A DNA stretch of 11,889 nt from an uncultured Bacilli bacterium (GTDB lineage Bacteria > Bacillota_I > Bacilli_A > RF39 > UBA660), in NCBI GenBank assembly GCA_934179675.1, contig CAKPQS010000025.1, forward strand, positions 1 to 11,889, read 5' to 3'. The notes under the pieces are model-generated. The model was not told the DNA's origin. It searched no databases and saw nothing but the letters and a program-made list of their open reading frames with translations. How positions within the stretch are numbered: the stretch's first letter is position 1; each line of letters opens with the position of its first letter. A program made the translations under genes and the position numbers. Shown one piece after another: positions 7,082-11,889 of the stretch.

Positions 7082-7555
7082 CTATTTACATGTATAAGAT
7101 GTAATACTTTCATTTGCCATATTAGCGCTACAAGTATATCCATTTACAGTTAAAACTGAATCAGCATAAGTAACATTACCATCTTCACCAGTAATTGGGG
7201 CACCTTTTAGGCTACCATCACGAGTAACAAATATTGTACCTGCTGTTGGTTTAGTTTTATCCATATCGAAAGTTATGCCACCACCATCAAATGATGCATT
7301 AGACCATGCAATAGTAGGATTTGTAGCTTCTGTGCCAAATGTTAATGTAACGCCATCAAATGATGCATCACGTAAAACAGCAATACTATATAAATTTTTA
7401 GTTGCATCAATAACACCATTACATGTTTGTTCAGCAGAATTAATACGACTTGTATTAATAATTCTTGTTACAATTGGTGTACCTATTAAAGCAATAACTG
7501 CTAAAATAACAATAATAGCAAGCAATTCAATTAATGTAAAACCTTTCTTATTCAT
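7082..7555 (-). CDS. type IV pilin-like protein with class III signal peptide
   Basis: A 157-residue prepilin. It has the short charged leader MNKKG, predicted cleavage G5/F6, then FTLIELL with Glu at +5 (E10) and a hydrophobic helix to about residue 27. The first mature residue is normally methylated by the prepilin peptidase. The C-terminal globular part has C45, C142 and C156; the last two could form the disulfide loop usual in pilins. Residues 64-86 and 87-109 are a diverged tandem duplication starting ASFDG. ATG 7555 follows GGAAGG. It lies 19 bp after the other small prepilin gene in one operon. It could be a major pilin or a com-type pseudopilin; no pilus machinery is in the window. 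Confidence 0.85.
   Translation of the reverse strand: MNKKGFTLIELLAIIVILAVIALIGTPIVTRIINTSRINSAEQTCNGVIDATKNLYSIAVLRDASFDGVTLTFGTEATNPTIAWSNASFDGGGITFDMDKTKPTAGTIFVTRDGSLKGAPITGEDGNVTYADSVLTVNGYTCSANMANESITSYTCK
7229..7366 (-). repeat. 23-codon tandem duplication inside the pilin gene
   Basis: Residues 64-86 and 87-109 of the pilin align: both begin ASFDG, keep T-F at positions 9-10 and P-T near position 20. The DNA shares the exact 16-mer ccatcaaatgatgcat at 7284-7299 and 7353-7368, offset by 69 bp, equal to 23 codons. The rest has diverged. Confidence 0.6.
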
Positions 7556-7574
7556 TATTTCCTTCCTTTCTTAT

Positions 7575-7931
7575 TTATGAACACGAAATTTCTTCCGTAT
7601 TACCTGAAATTGTACAAGTAAAATCATCAATTATCATTTCACTTGTTATATTACCACTACCATCGATAGTAGCTTGTCCTCCCTTGATATTAGCATTTCC
7701 AATATTAAGAGTATTTATTATATCAGCATTTGATAAATCCAATGTTGCAGCTTTACTATTAGAATAATAATAATTTTTTAAACTTTGTTTTACTAAATTA
7801 GATTTTATAACTGCTTCATCTTTTTTAACATCATTTAATTCTTTAGAAACTAATGGTGTTGCAATAAGTGTCATAACAGATACTATTACCGTCATTGATA
7901 TAAATTCAACTAAAGTAAATCCATTTTTCAT
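7575..7931 (-). CDS. minor pilin/pseudopilin-like protein
   Basis: A 118-residue prepilin. The leader is MKNG, with cleavage G4/F5, then FTLVEF with Glu at +5 (E9) and a hydrophobic segment to about residue 27. The helix continues as a charged stretch (KELNDVKKDEA), then a small beta domain. C106 and C117 near the end can form a terminal disulfide loop, as in the companion pilin. ATG 7931 follows AGGTGAT. It is the first gene of the two-gene pilin operon, with its own promoter. It resembles ComG-type pseudopilins in size, but I cannot assign a specific one. Confidence 0.78.
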   Translation of the reverse strand: MKNGFTLVEFISMTVIVSVMTLIATPLVSKELNDVKKDEAVIKSNLVKQSLKNYYYSNSKAATLDLSNADIINTLNIGNANIKGGQATIDGSGNITSEMIIDDFTCTISGNTEEISCS

Positions 7932-7950
7932 TCTATCACCTACATTATAA

Positions 7951-7979
7951 ATTTTACAATATATTTTTTATATAGTCAA
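7951..7979 (-). promoter_or_regulatory. promoter of the two-gene pilin operon
   Basis: On the minus strand, -35 TTGACT (7974-7979, 5 of 6), a 17-bp spacer, and -10 TAAAAT (7951-7956, 5 of 6). The predicted start near 7944 leaves about 13 nt before ATG 7931, room for little more than AGGTGAT. A promoter here means the two pilins can be expressed apart from the upstream pduL-linked gene. No terminator is visible between that gene and this promoter. Confidence 0.7.
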
Positions 7980-7988
7980 TATTTTATA

Positions 7989-8414
7989 TTAACTAATTAT
8001 TTTAACTTTACGAATTCTAGTAAAAAATTCTTCATCTTTACCATTTTTACCATTGGATATTTTATAAACAAAAGTATATTCACCTGGTGTTAAATTAACT
8101 AAATAATTTTTATATTCCTCTTTAGGAATTTCATAATCATCAATTGTAATACTAACAATATTACAGTCTGTACAACTAACACCACTTTCTAAATTAAACC
8201 TAATTTTTTCTTCGTAAGATAAATCTTTATTATCAATAACGATAATAGGCATTTTACTACTTTCTTCATAAATAGCATTTTTATGAGCATCAAATATAGT
8301 TTTGCGGTAAGATAGTAGTGCTAGTAAACTTGAAACAAATACTAAAAACAATAAAAATATTGAATAAATCATTGTTGATATCGCAAATCCTTTATTATTT
8401 AATTTCACCTTCAT
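7989..8414 (-). CDS. prepilin-like protein lacking Glu5, with beta-sandwich C-terminus
   Basis: A 141-residue protein. The N-terminus MKVKLNNKGFAISTMIYSIF has a charged leader, G9/F10 as possible prepilin cleavage site, and a hydrophobic helix to about residue 35. The +5 residue is threonine, not glutamate. The C-terminal half (VSITIDDYEIP, TPGEYTFVYKI, RIRKVKII) looks like a small Ig-like beta domain. C81 and C84 form a CxxC. I chose ATG 8414; GTG 8417 is equally possible and there is no clear Shine-Dalgarno. It overlaps the 3' end of pduL by 20 bp, so it is co-transcribed with pduL. A type II signal-anchored protein unrelated to pili is the main alternative. Confidence 0.7.
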   Translation of the reverse strand: MKVKLNNKGFAISTMIYSIFLLFLVFVSSLLALLSYRKTIFDAHKNAIYEESSKMPIIVIDNKDLSYEEKIRFNLESGVSCTDCNIVSITIDDYEIPKEEYKNYLVNLTPGEYTFVYKISNGKNGKDEEFFTRIRKVKIIS

Positions 8415-8946
8415 CACCCGTTTTCACTAAATTACTATTTGCATCATCAGTATCAATATGCATTTCCATTTTAGAATTAGGACTTATTTTTAAATGAACA
8501 TCATATAAAATGGATTTTTTAATATCACCAATTTCTACTTTTAATGTATCATTTAAATTATATTTTTCTTTATCTTCTTTACTAATATGAATATGTCTAT
8601 CAGCTATAATACATCCATTTGTTACGATAGAACCTTTAGGTCCAATTAATGTTACAACTTCCGAATTATTCAAATCGCCACTTGTTCTAATAGGAGGATT
8701 TAATCCTAATGTATAGGCATCAGTTTTAGATATTTCTATTTGTGTATATGATCTAAAAGGTCCAATTATACGAACATTATTAATTTCATTTTTATCTGTT
8801 TTTATAGTAACTTTACATTTACTTGCAAATTGTCCTGGTTGATATAATTCTTTATCAATTTCTAAATTATCATTACCAAATAATTTAACAAAATCTTCTT
8901 TTTTTAAATGAATATGTCTATTTGAAACACCAATTCTAACTTTCAT
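8395..8946 (-). CDS. pduL: PduL-type phosphate acyltransferase (phosphotransacylase)
   Basis: A 183-residue enzyme exchanging the CoA of acetyl- or propionyl-CoA for phosphate, giving acyl phosphate that a kinase can use to make ATP. Two copies of the family signature are present: SNRHIHL (8-14) and ADRHIHIS (115-122), and MHIDTDDAN lies at 162-170. The histidines of these motifs bind the zinc ions in characterised PduL. The protein starts directly at the catalytic fold and has no N-terminal microcompartment targeting extension. With no shell gene nearby, a cytosolic role in acetate formation is inferred. ATG 8946 follows GGAGG with 6 nt spacing. It is the first gene of its operon and overlaps the prepilin-like gene. 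Confidence 0.93.
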   Translation of the reverse strand: MKVRIGVSNRHIHLKKEDFVKLFGNDNLEIDKELYQPGQFASKCKVTIKTDKNEINNVRIIGPFRSYTQIEISKTDAYTLGLNPPIRTSGDLNNSEVVTLIGPKGSIVTNGCIIADRHIHISKEDKEKYNLNDTLKVEIGDIKKSILYDVHLKISPNSKMEMHIDTDDANSNLVKTGDEGEIK

Positions 8947-8963
8947 ATCTATCCTCCAAGATT

Positions 8964-8992
8964 ATTATACACTTTTTTTTATAATATTTAAA
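8964..8992 (-). promoter_or_regulatory. promoter of pduL
   Basis: On the minus strand, a perfect -10 TATAAT (8964-8969), 17-bp spacer, and a weak -35 TTTAAA (8987-8992). The start near 8957 gives a leader of about 11 nt beginning next to the GGAGG. Confidence 0.5.
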
Positions 8993-9004
8993 GTACTAAT
9001 TCAA

Positions 9005-9010
9005 TATAAT
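9005..9010 (+). promoter_or_regulatory. -10-like element upstream of gerQ
   Basis: TATAAT lies 18 nt before the gerQ ATG, the same distance as at other genes here. I find no acceptable sigma-A -35 at 16-18 bp. An ATA at 8981-8983 lies 18 bp before CAATATAAT, vaguely like a sporulation sigma-E site, but the match is too short to assign. Confidence 0.3.
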
Positions 9011-9028
9011 TTATTGAAAGGAGCATTT

Positions 9029-9364
9029 ATGAATAATTATACTTATCCCAGTAATCCAATATATTATGGAAATACAAAATTACCAAATCAAAATACAGAC
9101 GAATTTACTGAACAAAGTTATATTGAAAATATATTAAGACTAAACAGAGGAAAAAAGGTAAGAATCCACATGACATTTCCCGATTCCAATGAATTTAGAG
9201 ATAAAGTATTTACTGGTGTGATTGAACAATCAGGTCGTGATCATATCATTTTAAGTGATTCAACTAATGGTAATTGGTATTTATTATTAATAATTTATTT
9301 AGATTATATTGAATTTAATGAAAAAATTAATACAAGTGGTGAATTTTATCCTCAAACTAATTGA
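9029..9364 (+). CDS. gerQ: GerQ-like spore coat protein
   Basis: A 111-residue protein. After a variable, Asn/Pro/Tyr-rich N-terminus (1-28) comes the GerQ core: QSYIENILRLNRGK (29-42), MTFPDSNEFRDKVFTGVIE (48-66), SGRDHIILSD (68-77) and WYLLLIIYLDYIEF (83-96). In Bacillus subtilis GerQ is a spore coat protein crosslinked by transglutaminase and needed for localisation of the cortex-lytic enzyme CwlJ. Bacillus GerQ is longer because of its N-terminal extension. I start at ATG 9029, with AAAGGAG 5 nt upstream; the TTG at 9014 would put that site inside the gene. It is divergent from pduL and followed by lemA with its own promoter. It ends in TGA. No cwlJ or tgl is in view. Confidence 0.88.
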   Translation: MNNYTYPSNPIYYGNTKLPNQNTDEFTEQSYIENILRLNRGKKVRIHMTFPDSNEFRDKVFTGVIEQSGRDHIILSDSTNGNWYLLLIIYLDYIEFNEKINTSGEFYPQTN

Positions 9365-9389
9365 ATAAAAAAATAAATAATGATATAAT
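9361..9389 (+). promoter_or_regulatory. promoter of lemA
   Basis: -35 TTGAAT (9361-9366), which overlaps the gerQ stop codon, a 17-bp spacer, and an extended -10 TGATATAAT (9381-9389). The predicted start near 9396 is downstream of the in-frame ATG at 9394, so translation must begin at 9406. Confidence 0.7.
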
Positions 9390-9405
9390 TTAAATGGTGA
9401 ATAAA

Positions 9406-9945
9406 ATGGATGTTTTAACAATTGTAGCCACTATAGTGGGCATTATTTCTATAATATTACTATGGATAGTAATAACATATAATAATTATCAAAATTATAT
9501 AATTAGAATTAACGAAGTAGAAACTAAAATAGATTCTGTTTTAAGGAAAAAGTTTGATTTAGTTACAAAATGTATCAAAATAATTGAAACTTATGCAGGT
9601 ACAAATATTTTAGAAGAAGTAACAAATTTAAAAAACGCTAAAATAAGTAATTTTGATTTAGATCGCAAATTAACAGAAGCAATAATTAAATTTGAAAGTT
9701 TTAAAGATAAATATGAAGATTTAGAAACAAATGAAATTTTTATTAAAACAAATATTCAAATCAATGAAACTAATATTGATTTAGAAGCATGTAAAAATTA
9801 TTATAATGATATAGTTACTAGTTACAATAAAAAAGTCAAACAATTTCCTAGTGATGTAATTGCTAAAATATCAAAATTTAAAGTAAGACCTTATTTTGAT
9901 GGCAAAAATATGTTTGATGATAATATTAAAGATTTTAAATTATAA
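9406..9945 (+). CDS. lemA: LemA-family membrane protein
   Basis: A 179-residue protein. An N-terminal membrane helix (about 4-24) is followed by a long alpha-helical domain with the LemA pattern: YNNYQN, a VETKIDSVLRKKFDLV stretch (38-53), TYAG (62-65), and near the end CKNYYNDIV, YNKKVKQFPS and KVRPYFD. LemA proteins form helical bundles; their cellular role is poorly defined. I chose M at 9406, preceded by GGTGA, because the ATG at 9394 lies at or before the predicted transcription start. The window shows no partner such as the TPM-domain or HtpX genes often found next to lemA. Confidence 0.87.
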   Translation: MDVLTIVATIVGIISIILLWIVITYNNYQNYIIRINEVETKIDSVLRKKFDLVTKCIKIIETYAGTNILEEVTNLKNAKISNFDLDRKLTEAIIKFESFKDKYEDLETNEIFIKTNIQINETNIDLEACKNYYNDIVTSYNKKVKQFPSDVIAKISKFKVRPYFDGKNMFDDNIKDFKL

Positions 9946-9952
9946 AAAAAAA

Positions 9953-10018
9953 TTATTTTGAGATTGCTGAAAAAGTTTACAAAGATTATTGTAAATTGTT
10001 ACAGTAGTCTCGCAATAA
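9953..10018. repeat. 66-nt near-continuous imperfect hairpin (structured RNA or element end)
   Basis: The arms 9953-9982 and 9989-10018 pair over 30 positions with only three 1x1 mismatches (9958/10013, 9970/10001, 9973/9998), a few G-T wobbles, and a 6-nt loop (9983-9988). The strongest blocks are GAGATTGCTG (9960-9969) with CAGTAGTCTC (10002-10011), and TTTACAA (9976-9982) with TTGTAAA (9989-9995). It begins 8 nt after the lemA stop. No T-tract follows on the plus strand, so it is not an ordinary terminator. Function unknown. Confidence 0.7.
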
Positions 10019-10054
10019 ATATCTATATTTATAATTTTTCTGGTAAATTAATGA

Positions 10055-10095
10055 AAAAACTGATAAATAGAAAATATTTCTAAATATCAGTTTTT
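10055..10095. terminator. strong bidirectional terminator between lemA and the surface-protein gene
   Basis: AAAAACTGATA (10055-10065) pairs perfectly with TATCAGTTTTT (10085-10095). An inner TAGAAA/TTTCTA stem (10068-10073 with 10077-10082) closes a 3-nt loop across a small AA/AA internal loop. A and T runs on the two sides serve both converging transcripts. Confidence 0.8.
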
Positions 10096-10119
10096 ATTTT
10101 AACTACTCTTTCAATAGCC

Positions 10120-10150
10120 TCTGCATGAAAATATTTCATTTCATGACAGA
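10120..10150. repeat. inverted repeat just after the surface-protein stop codon
   Basis: TCTG+CATGAAA (10120-10130) pairs with TTTCATG (10139-10145) and CAGA (10147-10150), with one bulged base at 10146 and an 8-nt loop. No T-tract follows on either strand, so it is not a classical terminator. On the minus strand it precedes the terminator at 10055-10095 and may help protect the 3' end of the mRNA. Confidence 0.5.
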
Positions 10151-10161
10151 CTCTAAATATA

Positions 10162-10680
10162 TTAATAATTAGGGATTACTAATGCTCTTAAGCCATAATA
10201 GTTGTTACCGCTGCTATCACTTGTAAATGTTATTTTAATATAGTTAGAATTAATTGTTATTGTATCTTGTGTTCTAGTATTTCCTCCATATTTTTTATTA
10301 TTGTTTATGTCTGTTGTTGAAGAAGAAGAATCATATATTAAGAAATAATCATAGCTTGTACTTTCAGTTTGATAGTCTAGTATAACTGTTAAACTTTTTG
10401 CTCCTTCGAATGTATGTTCACCAATTATAACATTATCTTGTGAATTAGGATATGGATTATGTGCAGACTCAATTGTTTTACATGATATTGTTACTATATC
10501 ACTTATTGTTACATCAGTATCAGGTATTATAAATTCATTTCCATTTATAATAGTTCCATTCATTTTAAATGATGTTACATAACTATTACCTGATATAGAT
10601 GTTAAAGCTACTTTTACACCTTTTGCTCTGCTATTAGATTCATATTTTATGTCATCATTACCTGTTATTGTAATTGAATA
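10162..10680 (-). pseudogene. C-terminal part of the BspA-like surface protein: beta repeat plus CUB-like domain, cut off by an in-frame stop
   Basis: This is the same reading frame as the upstream BspA-like gene, separated from it only by TAA at 10681-10683. The frame is fully open from 10680 to the stop at 10162. It begins YSITITGNDDIKYES and continues through SYVTSFKMNGTIINGNEF and DVTISDI, a beta repeat like the divergent InlB B-repeat type. Next is a CUB-like domain: ESAHNPYPNS, then a DYQTESTSYDYFLIYD core, YGGNT, and ITFTSDSSGNNYYGLRALVI at the end. No LPXTG motif or membrane tail follows. The ATG at 10563 falls inside the beta repeat, has no Shine-Dalgarno and no promoter. So this is the severed end of one large protein rather than a separate gene. 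Confidence 0.75.
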
Positions 10681-11889
10681 TTAAGGAATTATATTTCCTT
10701 TTATAACATTACTGTTTTGTGATTTAGTTGCAATCATTTTATCAACTATAGTTGAGGCATCAGCGATATAATTTACTACAATTTGAGATCCTGATTTAGT
10801 TGCCGCATTTTCAAACATTCGAGAGCAATTTATATTATAAGAATTCATTATATTTATTGTTGTTGTTAATGATGAACAGTCATAGAACATGCCGGTCATA
10901 TTTGTTACATTTTCAGTATTAAAATTACTTAAATCTAAACTTGTTAAGGATGAACATCCAGAAAACATTCTATCCATATTTGTTACATTTGCAGTATTAA
11001 AACTACTCAAATCTAGATTTATCAAGGATGAACAATTTTCAAACATGTCATTCATATATTTTACTTTTATTGTATTAAAACTACTTAAGTCTAAACTTGT
11101 TAAGGATGAACAGTCAAGAAACATATTCCACATACTTGTTACTTTTGCTGTATTGAAATTATTTAAGTTCAAGCTTGTTAAGGATGAACAGCCAGAAAAC
11201 ATATATCTTATTTCAGTTACATTTGATGTGTCGAAATTACTTAAATCTAAACTTGTTAACAATTCACAATTACTAAACATGCTTTGCATAGTTGTTACAT
11301 TTGCTGTATTAAAACTACTCAAATCTAAACTTATTAAGGAGAAAAGGCATGAAAACATACCTCCCATATTTGTTACATTCGAGGTATTAAAATTATCATT
11401 AAAATTAATTTGAGTTAAATTAGATATATATTTTCTAAATTCATATCTATAAAACGAAAATATGTTATTACAATCTGATGGTGCAAATATTGGTGCTTCG
11501 CTTACTATATATAGGTTATACAATGATTTTGTATTATCATAACTATCCTTTAAACCTGTATCAACTAAATAACCATAAACTTTCTTTTTTTGAGTTGCAC
11601 TTTCAGATATATCCCAACATAAGTTTTCTTCACTACATACACTTGGTAAATTGCTTAAATCATTACCAAAGGTAATTGTTCTTATATATGTTCTATAATT
11701 ATCACTCCAAAATTCCCTGCTACCATTCTTCATAGTTGCTATTTCCATTATAGTACCTTTAGTTTTTATTAAAATATCACTATTTATAGCAGTATCAGAA
11801 TTATAATATATAGTAACACTACTACTAGTATTACTATTTATAGATCCACTATATATATTATTATTAATTAATTTAGTATAACTACTATC
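10681..11889 (-). CDS. BspA-like surface protein with DUF285 leucine-rich repeats, 5' end outside the window
   Basis: The frame stays open from TAA 10681-10683 to the window edge, 47 codons beyond the ATG at 11748, so that ATG is internal. The visible part (402 codons) has a Ser/Asn-rich upstream segment and a region containing SLYNLYIVSEAPIFAPSDC. Next come seven 26-residue repeats of the type FNTxxVTxMxxMFxxCSSLTSLDLSS. After the repeats a conserved tail (NCSRMFENAATKSG, VDKMIATKSQNSNV) leads to the stop. BspA-like (DUF285) proteins are exported, and characterised ones bind host matrix or other bacteria. The signal peptide is beyond the window. The reading frame continues after the stop, so the allele as read lacks its C-terminal domains. 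Confidence 0.85.
   Translation of the reverse strand, partial: DSSYTKLINNNIYSGSINSNTSSSVTIYYNSDTAINSDILIKTKGTIMEIATMKNGSREFWSDNYRTYIRTITFGNDLSNLPSVCSEENLCWDISESATQKKKVYGYLVDTGLKDSYDNTKSLYNLYIVSEAPIFAPSDCNNIFSFYRYEFRKYISNLTQINFNDNFNTSNVTNMGGMFSCLFSLISLDLSSFNTANVTTMQSMFSNCELLTSLDLSNFDTSNVTEIRYMFSGCSSLTSLNLNNFNTAKVTSMWNMFLDCSSLTSLDLSSFNTIKVKYMNDMFENCSSLINLDLSSFNTANVTNMDRMFSGCSSLTSLDLSNFNTENVTNMTGMFYDCSSLTTTINIMNSYNINCSRMFENAATKSGSQIVVNYIADASTIVDKMIATKSQNSNVIKGNIIP
10846..11391 (-). repeat. seven 78-bp DUF285 (BspA-type) coding repeats
   Basis: Units of 78 bp encode 26-residue repeats, beginning at Phe codons spaced 26 apart. Core words are VTNM, MF and CSSLTSLDLS. Neighbouring units share long identical DNA words such as cttgttaaggatgaaca, so unequal recombination could change copy number. 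The last unit is degenerate. The plus strand of this array has an open frame (10889-11413), which is only a mirror of the repeats. Confidence 0.9.

Noticed and set aside
8395..8946. Part of a bacterial microcompartment locus
   Set aside because: There are no shell proteins or aldehyde or diol enzymes nearby, and no targeting peptide on PduL.
2503..9364. Mycoplasma-type code (TGA as Trp)
   Set aside because: TGA ends the LiaF-like, hemW and gerQ genes at the expected places, and Trp is encoded by TGG.
10162..10563. Separate 133-residue secreted CUB protein
   Set aside because: There is no signal peptide, promoter or ribosome site, and the frame continues upstream as matching protein to the TAA at 10681.
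10846..11391. Regular 78-bp repeats resembling a CRISPR array
   Set aside because: There are no unrelated spacers between short identical repeats; the units are contiguous, diverged and encode 26-residue protein repeats.
10889..11413. Plus-strand open frame of 174 codons with internal repeats
   Set aside because: It is the antisense mirror of the DUF285 coding repeats, with no ribosome site; its periodicity comes entirely from the other strand.

Overview
The window is very AT-rich with short intergenic gaps. It uses the standard bacterial code: liaF-like, hemW and gerQ all end in TGA. That argues against a code-4 mycoplasma. A GerQ spore-coat homologue, LiaF-type and pilin-like proteins, and a BspA-like surface protein point to a low-GC Bacilli-type Firmicute, probably an uncultured gut lineage with a small genome. 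The lineage is inference.

Layout. Positions 1-319 carry tRNA-Ile(GAT), cut by the window edge, and tRNA-Lys(CTT), both on the minus strand; each has its own promoter and tRNA-Lys has a terminator. Positions 407-1642 hold a MATE efflux gene reduced to a pseudogene, with its promoter, leader hairpin and ribosome site still intact. A bidirectional terminator separates it from a minus-strand pair: a LiaF-like membrane protein and a DUF4097 protein. A short UPF0316/DUF5698 protein on the plus strand collides at its 3' end with the minus-strand operon lepA-hemW-HD protein. Upstream of that lie three prepilin-like genes in two transcription units. The upstream one follows a stand-alone pduL phosphotransacylase gene and overlaps it. 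Diverging from pduL are gerQ and lemA on the plus strand. After lemA comes a 216-bp spacer with three inverted repeats, one of them a 66-nt near-continuous hairpin. The right end is a large minus-strand surface-protein gene (BspA-like repeats, a beta repeat, then a CUB-like domain). It runs off the window and is split by one in-frame TAA.

Working together: lepA and hemW are housekeeping genes in their usual conserved order. The pilins, the BspA-like protein and the LiaF/DUF4097 pair belong to the cell envelope. No pilus ATPase, prepilin peptidase, LiaRS sensor pair, sortase signal or microcompartment shell gene is visible.

I found no clear new multi-gene system. The most useful observations are the in-frame stop in the surface protein, the 66-nt hairpin after lemA, the decayed MATE gene with intact control region, the prepilin lacking Glu5, the terminator inside the end of the UPF0316 frame, and the uniform 16-19 nt gap between -10 element and start codon at six promoters.
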